A stretch of DNA of 64,000 nt from Marinobacterium rhizophilum (GTDB lineage Bacteria; Pseudomonadota; Gammaproteobacteria; Pseudomonadales; Balneatricaceae), in assembly GCF_024397915.1 (NCBI RefSeq), contig NZ_CP073347.1:1364001-1428000 (forward strand). Reading direction: 5' to 3'. The notes under the pieces are model-generated. The model had not been told where the DNA came from, did not search any database, and saw only the letters and a program-made list of their open reading frames with translations. Position numbers and translations under genes: made by a program. Below are positions 1 through 7,726 of the stretch, piece after piece. Within the stretch, counting starts at the first letter, position 1; each line of letters begins with the position of its first letter.

Positions 1-4
1 CCGA

Positions 5-259
5 ATGATGAACAGCCAGATCAAGACACTGATGAGCCAGGCCGATGAGTTGCGCAACGGCATCCACGACCTGGCCGAACGCACCCATAACTACCAACTC
101 AACCTCGCCGGCATCGAGCGCTGCGTGGACACCATCAGCCACTGCGTCGGTCTGGTGGGCAACAACCGTGTCGCGGCCATCGCCGCCAAGGATCAGCGCA
201 AGATCATGGCGGAACTGGAAAGCGCCGTCGAAGAACTCAAGGAGCTGCTGCAGCGCTAA
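5..259 (+). CDS. Small hypothetical protein, possibly 5'-truncated by the window
   Basis: I do not recognise this 84-residue protein. It begins with two consecutive ATG codons, is rich in Leu, Glu, Lys and Gln, and its last 20 or so residues look like a charged helix or coiled coil. No signal peptide or membrane segment is visible. Its TAA overlaps the ATG of the L16 hydroxylase gene by one base (TAATG), so the two are almost certainly translationally coupled. The frame remains open back to the window edge, so the true start could lie further upstream. Function unknown. Confidence 0.65.
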   Translation: MMNSQIKTLMSQADELRNGIHDLAERTHNYQLNLAGIERCVDTISHCVGLVGNNRVAAIAAKDQRKIMAELESAVEELKELLQR

Positions 260-1413
260 TGAACATACTGAACCTGGGCGACCTGACGCCTGAACGCTTT
301 CTGGCCGAGTACTGGCAGAAGAAACCCCTGCTGATCCGCCAGGCCTTCCCTAACCTTGAGCCGGTTATCGAACCCGATGACCTGGCAGGCCTGGCCTGCG
401 AAGACGACGTGGAAGCCCGTATTGTGCTGCAGGACCCGGCCAGCGACGGCTGGGCACTGCAACAGGGGCCCTTCGACGAAGGCCATTTCGGCCAGCTGCC
501 CCCCTCCCACTGGACTCTGCTGGTGCAGGCGGTGGATCACTGGGTTCCCGAAGCCGCGGAACTGATGGCACAGTTCGACTTCATCCCGCGCTGGCGCCTG
601 GACGACCTGATGGTCAGCTATGCCGTTGATGGCGGTGGTGTCGGACCACACTATGACAACTACGATGTATTCCTGATCCAGGCCGCCGGCCAGCGCCGCT
701 GGGAAGTGGGTGGCGAATACGATTCAGAGTCCCCCCGGCGCAGCGACGCACCGGTGATGATTCTGCCGGAATGGGAAGCCGAGCAGAGCTGGGTACTGGA
801 GCCCGGCGACATGCTCTATGTGCCGCCGCGCCTGGGGCACAGCGGCATCGCCGTGGGCGATGGCTGCATGACCTACTCCGTAGGTTTTCGGGCCCCCTCC
901 CATGGCGAAATCATGCGCAACTTTACCGACTTTGTCGGCGAGCGCCTGAGCAGCGAGTTGCGCTACAGCGATCCGGACCTGCAGCCCCAGGCCAGCAGCA
1001 CCCGTATCGGCGACGACGCCCTTGAGCGGGTGCGCGCCATACTGACGCAGTACATCAACGACGATGCCCTGCTCGGCGAATGGTTCGGGCGCTGCATGAC
1101 CGAACCCAAGTACCCGGATCTCGATCAGCAGCCCGAAGAGCCTGTCACCCAGGAGAACCTGCGTACCTACCTTGAATCCGGCGGTACCCTGAGTCGCACC
1201 GAAGGCGCACGACTGGCCTGGCGCAGCACCGCAGAGGGCTGCCAGCTGTTCGCCGACGGCGCTCTCTATACCGGCAGCCGCGCGCAGGAAGGTCTGTTCA
1301 GTGGCATCTGTAACAGCGGCGGGCTGGACCTGGGCGAGGACATCGATGCAGCGCTGGCGCTGCTGACCCAGCTGATCAACCAGGGCGTCTTCTACGCCGA
1401 CGAGCAGGACTGA
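259..1413 (+). CDS. roxA: 50S ribosomal protein L16 3-hydroxylase (JmjC/cupin 2-oxoglutarate oxygenase)
   Basis: Fe(II)/2-oxoglutarate oxygenase of the YcfD/RoxA family, which hydroxylates an arginine of ribosomal protein L16 in the cytoplasm. The 384 residues match the family's usual length. The iron-binding triad is visible as H131-x-D133 (in GPHYDNYDVFLIQ) and H194 (in PPRLGHSG), inside a JmjC cupin fold covering roughly residues 90-210. The C-terminal half fits the winged-helix/dimerisation region of the family. It starts at the ATG overlapping the previous stop codon. A heptamer tandem repeat and a bidirectional terminator follow. Confidence 0.93.
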   Translation: MNILNLGDLTPERFLAEYWQKKPLLIRQAFPNLEPVIEPDDLAGLACEDDVEARIVLQDPASDGWALQQGPFDEGHFGQLPPSHWTLLVQAVDHWVPEAAELMAQFDFIPRWRLDDLMVSYAVDGGGVGPHYDNYDVFLIQAAGQRRWEVGGEYDSESPRRSDAPVMILPEWEAEQSWVLEPGDMLYVPPRLGHSGIAVGDGCMTYSVGFRAPSHGEIMRNFTDFVGERLSSELRYSDPDLQPQASSTRIGDDALERVRAILTQYINDDALLGEWFGRCMTEPKYPDLDQQPEEPVTQENLRTYLESGGTLSRTEGARLAWRSTAEGCQLFADGALYTGSRAQEGLFSGICNSGGLDLGEDIDAALALLTQLINQGVFYADEQD

Positions 1414-1423
1414 CCGGCAAGGC

Positions 1424-1458
1424 AGGTGAAAGGTGAAAGGTGAAAGGTGAAAGGTGAA
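1424..1458 (+). repeat. Five perfect copies of heptamer AGGTGAA
   Basis: AGGTGAA is repeated five times without error, beginning 10 bases after the roxA stop codon. The G-rich strand is the coding strand of roxA. Comparable G-rich short tandem repeats lie at or after the 3' ends of hppD, glcF and the macro-domain gene in this window. Confidence 0.9.
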
Positions 1459-1460
1459 AA

Positions 1461-1478
1461 AGATAACGGTATAAAAAC
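1461..1478 (+). repeat. Dispersed intergenic motif AGATAACGGTATAAAAAC, copy 1
   Basis: This 18-mer recurs exactly at 31724-31741, and its first 15 bases recur at 39534-39548, always between genes and on the plus strand. This copy directly follows the AGGTGAA repeat. Function unknown; the GGTATAAA part resembles a -10 region. Confidence 0.7.
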
Positions 1479-1532
1479 CAGACTCAACACCTGAACGTCC
1501 GTAATCCGCTCTGCAAAAGCACCAAGTAACAC

Positions 1533-1562
1533 CAACAAAGGCTGCCGAGGCAGCCTTTGTTG
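1533..1562. terminator. Bidirectional terminator between roxA and the GST gene
   Basis: Perfect inverted repeat: CAACAAAGGCTGCC (1533-1546), two bases, then GGCAGCCTTTGTTG. It sits between the convergent roxA and GST genes, with A-rich and T-rich flanks that suit termination in both directions. Confidence 0.75.
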
Positions 1563-1583
1563 TGTCTGGGATGCTCGCCAGCA

Positions 1584-2210
1584 CTACCCCCTGGGCGCCG
1601 TCTGCTGCATCGACGGCCGCTGGCTGAAACGCTCGAACCAGGCACTCAGGCCGGCATGACCTTCACGCCAGTTGAACCGCGCAAAACGAAAGCTCAGGTA
1701 GCCCAGCGCACAACCGACCGCAATGGTGCCGATATCCACCCGCTGCGCATCCGGCCCGTCCGGCCCCTCGAGCGCCGCAATATCCTTGTCCAGCAGGTCC
1801 AGAATGCGCGTTATCTTGCCCATCTGGCCGGCTTCCCAGTCATCCCACTGCAACGCTTCGGGCCTTGCTATACGTTCGTAGCACGTCAGCACCGCTGCGT
1901 CCAGCAAGCCATCGGCATGGGACTGCAATACCAGCGCACTCCAGCGCCCTTCCCCGCCAGGAAAGAGATTGCCGCAGGCCTCGCTGTCGAGGTACTCGCA
2001 AATGACTCGGCTGTCGCACAGCACAACACCGGTTTGCGTAACCAGGGTAGGCACCTGCCCCAGGGGATTGAACGCCGCAACCCTGAGGTCGGGCTGCACC
2101 GGATTGGCGGCAGCGTTCAACAACTCAAGCTGATCGCTACACCCAAGCTCATGGGCCACGACCAGTACCTTGCGCACAAAGGGAGAAGCTGGTGAATAGT
2201 ACAGTTGCAT
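1584..2210 (-). CDS. Glutathione S-transferase family protein
   Basis: Soluble GST with an N-terminal thioredoxin-like domain that starts directly at MQLYYSPASPFVRKV, contains the cis-proline stretch NPLGQVPTL (around residue 50) and the DSRVICEYLD segment that holds the glutathione gamma-glutamyl group, followed by an all-helical C-terminal domain. At 208 residues the length is normal. The substrate cannot be told from sequence. I chose ATG at 2210 because the fold begins there; an in-frame ATG at 2219 would add three residues, and neither has a strong ribosome binding site. It converges on roxA across a shared terminator. Confidence 0.85.
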   Translation of the reverse strand: MQLYYSPASPFVRKVLVVAHELGCSDQLELLNAAANPVQPDLRVAAFNPLGQVPTLVTQTGVVLCDSRVICEYLDSEACGNLFPGGEGRWSALVLQSHADGLLDAAVLTCYERIARPEALQWDDWEAGQMGKITRILDLLDKDIAALEGPDGPDAQRVDIGTIAVGCALGYLSFRFARFNWREGHAGLSAWFERFSQRPSMQQTAPRG

Positions 2211-2300
2211 GGTTTGCATTGCCGGGGCCGTCCATAGATTTTATTGGCAGAGTACGCCGACGCCCTGCTGCGGGCAAGACGTCGAGGCACCCAGGTGCGT

Positions 2301-3152
2301 TCAGCTTTCTTCTATTTTGTTGAACAGGTCGTGCAGTTTCTCAGCCCGACTGAGGCGATCCGACGCACTGCGTCCCAGCTGATCGGAAACCGATGCACAG
2401 ATGTAATTCAGCATGCTGAAAGCCGAAATATAGGAATCGAACAGCGAGGTACTCTGAACACTGCAGCGCAGGGTCCAATCCGCCAGGTTCACGGTCTTGT
2501 CCTCTGAATGATCGGTCATGTAGAGCACCCTGGCACCCAGCCCCTGGGCGTAGGTCATCACCCGGCTGATGATTTCCTTACGCCGACGAAAGCCAATCAC
2601 GATCACCATGTCCTGTTCATCGAGACCACAGAGGTCCTTCTCGATCGCCTGGGCCGGGCGCGGCAACACCTCAACACCTTCACGCAGCTGGATAAGTTGC
2701 TGGCGAAAATACAGTGCCGGCATATAGCTGTTACCGTAACCCAGGATCCAGATCTGCCGTGCGTTCTCGATACAGTCGATTATGACCCTGTGCATGGGTT
2801 CGCCCAGACCATCGAAGCTACGCACCAGGTTTTGCATCTCGCAGTCCAGGTGCTGTTTTATTTCGCTCTTCAAGTCACCGGCGTGATGATCGAAGGTGTT
2901 CAGGTACCGTGGCGAGCCCTCGGACTTGGCCTCACGCACCTGCTTGCGAATCTCGCGAAAGTCCTTGTACCCCAGGCGCTTGATCAAGCGGGTTGCCGCG
3001 GCATTCGAGGTATCGGCGCGTTCGACCAGCTCGGTGATGGAATGAGTCGCCAGATCACCGGGGAAGTCTATGATGATGTCCGCAAGCAGGCGCTCGCTGC
3101 GCGGCAGTTCTTCATAGATTTCACGCAAGCGATCTTCGATTGGCAACTTCAT
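2301..3152 (-). CDS. RpiR family transcriptional regulator (HTH-6 plus SIS domain)
   Basis: 283-residue repressor/activator of the RpiR family. Residues 1-75 form the winged HTH (IIDFPGDLATHSITELVERADTSNAAATRLIKRLGYKDF), and residues 110-265 form a SIS sugar-isomerase fold that normally senses a phosphosugar or related ligand. The start at 3152 is preceded by GGGGAGAAA, an excellent ribosome binding site; the frame runs further upstream but lacks family similarity there. It is transcribed in the same direction as the YfcC-type carrier gene, but a terminator lies between them. Regulation of the neighbouring ureide genes is a guess from position. Confidence 0.85.
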   Translation of the reverse strand: MKLPIEDRLREIYEELPRSERLLADIIIDFPGDLATHSITELVERADTSNAAATRLIKRLGYKDFREIRKQVREAKSEGSPRYLNTFDHHAGDLKSEIKQHLDCEMQNLVRSFDGLGEPMHRVIIDCIENARQIWILGYGNSYMPALYFRQQLIQLREGVEVLPRPAQAIEKDLCGLDEQDMVIVIGFRRRKEIISRVMTYAQGLGARVLYMTDHSEDKTVNLADWTLRCSVQSTSLFDSYISAFSMLNYICASVSDQLGRSASDRLSRAEKLHDLFNKIEES

Positions 3153-3690
3153 GTGTTTCTCCCCTATACCGACCTGCCGGGCATCTGACTGGCACTGTAC
3201 CGCCATTCTATCCGCTCTTTCCCGATACCGCAGCGCCCGCGCACCTGGCAGAACACAAAAGACCACCGGCCTGGCATGCAGCCCAACCGGGGGTGCAGGG
3301 ATCATCCCTGAACCTCAACCGACTGCGGGGACCGGTAACAACACCGATAAACGTTTTTCAAAATAATGAGTTTCGACAATTGAATTTTATTTTTGTAAAC
3401 AATTCTCGATTTAATAGGATACATTCCTTTAACTATGAATATTAAAGCCGCCTCTCGCGGGACAAGGTCTTCCTGCTACTGAATAACCGCCTGTAAATTA
3501 AATGAACAAATCAACGCCTGCTGAAACTTATCCAGGCCGTCAGATAAACAAGAGGGTTTGAAGGGTACCAGCCCTGACCTGCAGCCACTCTCCTGGCCCA
3601 TACACCTAACAATTTTGTATACAAATAAACAACTAAAACCTGCCGGACCAACTATCCAGTTTTTATTCATCACCAGACCTGATCCCACAT
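3153..3690. other. Non-coding region upstream of the RpiR gene
   Basis: No convincing gene. The sequence from about 3340 to 3690 is AT-rich and contains TTGTAAACAA (3394-3403), a short palindrome that could be an operator or part of the promoter for the RpiR gene. No RNA gene recognised. Confidence 0.4.
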
Positions 3691-3723
3691 AAAAAAACCT
3701 CCCGGGAGGTTAATCCCGGGAGG
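3691..3723 (-). terminator. Rho-independent terminator of the yfcC-like gene
   Basis: On the minus strand a CCTCCCGGG/CCCGGGAGG 9-bp stem (3698-3706 with 3715-3723) with an 8-base loop is followed by seven T residues (3697-3691). It lies 29 bases after the stop codon of the carrier gene. Confidence 0.9.
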
Positions 3724-3752
3724 CATGGTCACACTAATACCCTGCTAGTGTC

Positions 3753-5234
3753 TTAGCCGACCCATTGGGTGGACTGGGCGTAAATAAGGAAAGCCATGGC
3801 AATCGCGACCCAGATGCAGAACAGCGGTACAAAGAACTTGATCCATTTGTTCCAGCCGACACCGGCCAGTGCCAGGGTCGCCATAAAGTAGCCGGATGTC
3901 GGGTACAGGATATTGCTCAGGCCATCCCCCAGCTGATAGGCCAGCACGGCGGTCTGGCGTGTAACGCCCACCAGATCAGACAACGGCGCCATGATGGGCA
4001 TGGTCACCAGGGCCTGGCCGCTGCCCGAGGGAATGACAAAGTTGAACCCCAGCTGCGACACGAACATGCCAATGGCAGACAGCATCGACGGAAAGCCTCC
4101 CACCAGACCACCCAGACCGTGGACCAGGGTATCCATGATGTTGCCATCCTCCAGCACCACCGCCACGGCGCGGGCGACGCCGCAGATAAAGGCACCGACC
4201 AGTACATCCCTGAAACCATCATTGAAACCTTCACAGATATCGGCGGTTTTCAGGCCCGCTATCAGGCCCACGACCACCCCCATGATGACAAAGAGACCGG
4301 CCATTTCCATCATGAACCAGTTGCGCTCCAGTACACCCCAGACCAGGATGCCAAAGAAGCCAAGGGCCGCGACTGCTGCCATTTTCTGGCGCGACGTTGC
4401 ACTCAGCGCGCCTTCGTCCTCGGCGTGGAGGTAGCGCTTGCGCTTGTCGGCCTCGGCCGCATCACCATGCATCAGGCTCAGCTCGGGGTTGTTGCGCACC
4501 TTCATGGCATAGCGAACCACATAGACAATGCCCACCAGCAGAATCGCGACGAAGGCCGCCGCCCGCAGCCCCATGCCGGAGAACACCGGCAGGCCCGCCA
4601 GCTGCTGCCCAAGCCCGGTATTGATCGGGTTCAGCACACCGGCCGTAAAGCCCGCCGTGGTCGCACAGAGTGCGACACCCGCTGCGGTGACGGAGTCGAA
4701 GCGAAGGGCAATCATCAGCGGCAGAATGACCGGCACGTAAACCAGCGCCAGCTCCTGGGTGCCAATCAGCGTGGCAATCACCGCGAAGGTGACCATCAGC
4801 ACCGGAATGACAACGATACTGTTGTGGGCGAAGCGTCGGGTCAGCTTGTCGACGCCGATCTCAATGATGCCGGTACGGCGCAACACCATGAACATGCCAC
4901 CAATGATAAAGGTGAAGAACACCACCACTCCGGCATCCATCAACCCGCGGGGAATGGCCAGCATGAAGTCCTGCAGGCCCACGGGCGTCGATTCAATGAT
5001 CCGAAACGAGTCGGGGTCAATGGTGGTACGGCCATTGGGCCCTGGAACGCGGTCATACTGACCGGCCGGCACAATGTAGGTCAGCAATGCCGCGATGGCA
5101 CTGAAAACAAACAGAATGACGTAGATGTGGGGCATCTCGAACGGCTTGCTGGTCTTCACGTCAGCCTCCGGGGTCATCGCACCTTTACCAGACAGAGACT
5201 CAGCCCCGCTCGGGCTGCTGTTGGCGTTTGCCAT
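3753..5234 (-). CDS. YfcC-family membrane carrier (DcuC/ArcD-like superfamily)
   Basis: 493-residue inner-membrane protein with about a dozen hydrophobic segments and the YfcC family layout: a charged N-terminal tail, a first membrane helix (HIYVILFVFSAIAALLTYIV), the PAGQYDR motif just after it, and a conserved late segment NFVIPSGSGQALVTMPIMAPLSDLVG. Family members are putative carriers for C4-dicarboxylates, amino acids or small peptides; substrates are mostly unproven. GAGGTG lies 8 bases before the ATG. It is divergent from the allantoicase/allA pair, so uptake of a ureide or breakdown product is a plausible but unproven role. Confidence 0.8.
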   Translation of the reverse strand: MANANSSPSGAESLSGKGAMTPEADVKTSKPFEMPHIYVILFVFSAIAALLTYIVPAGQYDRVPGPNGRTTIDPDSFRIIESTPVGLQDFMLAIPRGLMDAGVVVFFTFIIGGMFMVLRRTGIIEIGVDKLTRRFAHNSIVVIPVLMVTFAVIATLIGTQELALVYVPVILPLMIALRFDSVTAAGVALCATTAGFTAGVLNPINTGLGQQLAGLPVFSGMGLRAAAFVAILLVGIVYVVRYAMKVRNNPELSLMHGDAAEADKRKRYLHAEDEGALSATSRQKMAAVAALGFFGILVWGVLERNWFMMEMAGLFVIMGVVVGLIAGLKTADICEGFNDGFRDVLVGAFICGVARAVAVVLEDGNIMDTLVHGLGGLVGGFPSMLSAIGMFVSQLGFNFVIPSGSGQALVTMPIMAPLSDLVGVTRQTAVLAYQLGDGLSNILYPTSGYFMATLALAGVGWNKWIKFFVPLFCIWVAIAMAFLIYAQSTQWVG

Positions 5235-5705
5235 AGAATATACACCTCATTTTTATGTTTTTTATTGTCCAGCCAATTCCGCGAGGATAGAGCGGCTCTG
5301 CAGCCGTCAGATCCGGGCAACCACTGGCACCCTTTACCCTCGCCATCTCGCTGGATGCACCTGCCACGTTCAACGCCAGATTCACTCAAACGCCTGGAGC
5401 GTGACAGGACTTGATCGGCCTGCCCATCTGTCGACCTGAACGAAATGGTAATTAATTTTTAAATAAATTAAAAGTGAAAATTTTGTATTGATTGACAAAA
5501 GATAATGCGTAAGATTATTAAACGACCAAGTGATGGCGATAGCCGTTCGTCAATAACTATGGCCGTTCTGATCTACATATAAACCTGACCATTTAGACAG
5601 GCATAAACCGCAGGCATTGCTTTTTAACCCCCTGACAAGGCTGTTCGATAAAAAGCCGTGTCCGTGACGGGCAGAATAAAAACCAACTAGAAAAGGAACA
5701 TAATC
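5235..5705. promoter_or_regulatory. Divergent promoter region between the carrier and the allantoicase remnant
   Basis: About 470 bases without a gene. The stretch 5440-5525 is very AT-rich and holds the inverted repeat TTTTGT-N8-ACAAAA (5481-5500), a candidate operator. No -10/-35 pair can be assigned with confidence. Confidence 0.4.
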
Positions 5706-6409
5706 ATGGCTTATCCGGAATCCGACCTTTGTGTCCGCTGGCCAAACCTGGCTGACGCACGCTTTGGCGCCGAAATCCTGTTTTGCACCGACGACTTCTT
5801 CGCCGCGGCAGAGCGCATGCTGTGCCACACGCAGGCACAGTGGAAGGAAGGCGTATTCGATGACAGCGGCAAATGGATGGATGGCTGGGAGTCCCGCCGC
5901 AAGCGCTGCGAAGGCTTTGACTGCAGCATCATTCGTCTGGGCCTGCCGGGCGTCCTCAAGGGCATCGACCTGGATACCAGTCATTTCACCGGCAATTTTC
6001 CGCCCTCGGCATCACTTGAAGCCTGCTACTGCGAAAGCGGCGATCCGACCTCCGACACCCGCTGGACGGAGATCCTGCCCTCGGTGGCCTTGTCCGGCGA
6101 TGCGCACCATATCCACGGTATCGACGATGAGCGCTGCTGGACGCACCTCAAGCTCAATATCTATCCCGATGGCGGTATTGCCAGGCTGCGTGCCTGGGGA
6201 CGGCCCCGGACACCCATTGAAGCCGGCAGCCAGACCCCGATCGACCTGGCCGTGGTCAATGGCGGGGCACCCTGGCCTGCAGCGACGAGCATTTTGGCCG
6301 CATGGCCAATATCCTCAATCCGGGCCGCGGCATCAACATGGGCGATGGCGGCATCAGCCGGCTGCGCCTTGTTGGCCTGCCGGTCGACCTCGCACACCAG
6401 GAGCGCTAA
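5706..6409 (+). pseudogene. alc: Allantoicase, disrupted by a frameshift and an internal deletion
   Basis: Allantoicase hydrolyses allantoate to ureidoglycolate and urea; normal enzymes have about 330 residues built from two similar jelly-roll repeats. Repeat 1 is complete here ([11 protein letters not shown], then [15 protein letters not shown]). Then the frame shifts near 6255-6265: the family sequence continues in another frame from 6263 as [20 protein letters not shown] and GINMGDG. It then jumps directly to [11 protein letters not shown], the end of repeat 2, so roughly 110 residues are missing, up to the stop at 6409. The junction lies at a short repeat (GATGGCGG) also present at the end of repeat 1. 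If translated, the original frame would run to 6416 with a nonsense tail. allA begins 3 bases later and is intact. Confidence 0.85.
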
Positions 6410-6412
6410 CCG

Positions 6413-6928
6413 ATGAAGACACTCACCCTTGAGCCGCTGCAGCGGGACAGCTTTGCCTCCTTCGGCGAGGTGATCGAAATGCAGGGAAGCCATCAGTTTG
6501 CCATCAACCAGGGCGCGACCGTGCGCTACCATGATATCGCCCGTATCATGACGGCACCGCAAGACGGCCATGCCGCCATCAGCCTGGCGCGTTCGCAACC
6601 GCTACCCTCGCCGCTGAAGGTCACCATGCTGGAACGCCATCCGCTGGCGAGCCAGGCATTTATCCCCCAGGGGCAGCAGCCGTTTATCGTGATAGTAGCA
6701 CCGCCGGGAGAAACCATAGATCCGGCGGATATTCGGGCTTTTCTGTGCGATGGCAGCCAGGGCATCAACTACCACCCGGGCGTCTGGCACCATTCACTGC
6801 TGGCCCTGAGACCCAACCAGGACTTTGTACTGGTGGACCTGATCACCCAGGCGTCCAACTGTGACGAGCACCATTTCGAGCCCGGTGCGCAACGGTCACT
6901 GGACTACTCACACCTGCTGGAGGGCTAG
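6413..6928 (+). CDS. allA: Ureidoglycolate lyase
   Basis: Splits ureidoglycolate into glyoxylate and urea, the last step of allantoin use by the allantoicase route. The 171 residues are the normal length, with the cupin-like core including [17 protein letters not shown] (about residues 82-98) and the family signature [14 protein letters not shown] (about 120-133). It starts 3 bases after the remnant allantoicase stop, clearly from a former alc-allA operon. It appears intact although its upstream partner is broken, so it may depend on substrate from elsewhere or be on the way to decay. Confidence 0.92.
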   Translation: MKTLTLEPLQRDSFASFGEVIEMQGSHQFAINQGATVRYHDIARIMTAPQDGHAAISLARSQPLPSPLKVTMLERHPLASQAFIPQGQQPFIVIVAPPGETIDPADIRAFLCDGSQGINYHPGVWHHSLLALRPNQDFVLVDLITQASNCDEHHFEPGAQRSLDYSHLLEG

Positions 6929-7035
6929 CCGGATATGCACAAGCATGTCGGATAACGGTCTGGCGGCACTCGCCGCCAGGCTGCCTGAAGCGCGCCGACT
7001 CTCGCGGTCACCGGATCCTGCCCCAGTCTCAAGGC

Positions 7036-7617
7036 TCAGTGCGCGGCCCGATCACCCCAGATTGCTTCCAGACGCGAAACGCGACCGCAGGCGCTTTTGT
7101 AGTAACGATAGCGAATCGGATTCTTGATGTAGTAGTCCTGATGACCTTCCACCACCGGGTAGAAGCGTGTCGCCTCCAGCACCGGTGTTACCACCCTGTT
7201 TTCGGCAAACTCGGCCACCACCTGTTGCCTGGACGCCTCGGCCAGGCGCCGCTGGCTGTCATCCAGCACGAAGATGGCACTCAGGTAACTCGGTCCCTTG
7301 TCACAGAACTGTCCGCGATCATCGAACGGATCGACATTGACCCAGTAAATGTCCAGCAGCTGCTGATAACTGATGACCTTGGGATCATAGGTCACTTCAA
7401 TTGCCTCGTAGTGCCCCTCGTGATTGCCATCGTAGACCGGGTTTTCCAGGGTACCCCCGGTGAAGCCGGACACCACATCGTTTACCCCGGCCAGGGGCTG
7501 AAACGCCTGTTCCATGCACCAGAAACAACCGCCAGCGAAAATGGCCCTGTCCGCCGAGGCTGACACCGGAGCCAGCGCTGCAAGGACAGCCAGCGAAAGC
7601 ATTGCGAGTTCTTTCAT
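7036..7617 (-). CDS. msrA: Peptide methionine (S)-sulfoxide reductase, exported
   Basis: Reduces methionine-S-sulfoxide in oxidised proteins. The catalytic motif GGCFWCME has its cysteine at residue 31; downstream cysteines (GQFCDKG and KSACGR) are candidates for the resolving role. The first 22 residues (MKELAMLSLAVLAALAPVSASA) form a signal peptide, so this 193-residue copy acts in the periplasm, unlike cytosolic MsrA. The ATG at 7617 is chosen because the signal peptide begins there; the open frame upstream has no such feature. It follows the GGDEF-EAL gene on the same strand after 109 bases. Confidence 0.93.
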   Translation of the reverse strand: MKELAMLSLAVLAALAPVSASADRAIFAGGCFWCMEQAFQPLAGVNDVVSGFTGGTLENPVYDGNHEGHYEAIEVTYDPKVISYQQLLDIYWVNVDPFDDRGQFCDKGPSYLSAIFVLDDSQRRLAEASRQQVVAEFAENRVVTPVLEATRFYPVVEGHQDYYIKNPIRYRYYKSACGRVSRLEAIWGDRAAH

Positions 7618-7726
7618 AAATCCATCCTGAGTGAAATGTGTCGGTTGCCAGGCTTGGAGCCTGGCGCAGGCGCCCGCAATCGATCGCGGCAACACAGGGC
7701 CATCCTTGCCTTCAGCCGCCGGGCCG

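Noticed and set aside
3476..3688. 70-codon frame upstream of the yfcC-type terminator
   Set aside because: Cysteine-rich, no similarity, AT-rich non-coding region.
3765..5414. Long plus-strand open frame opposite the YfcC-type gene
   Set aside because: Codes a His/Gln/Arg-rich sequence with no domain pattern; it is the mirror frame of a GC-rich membrane-protein gene.
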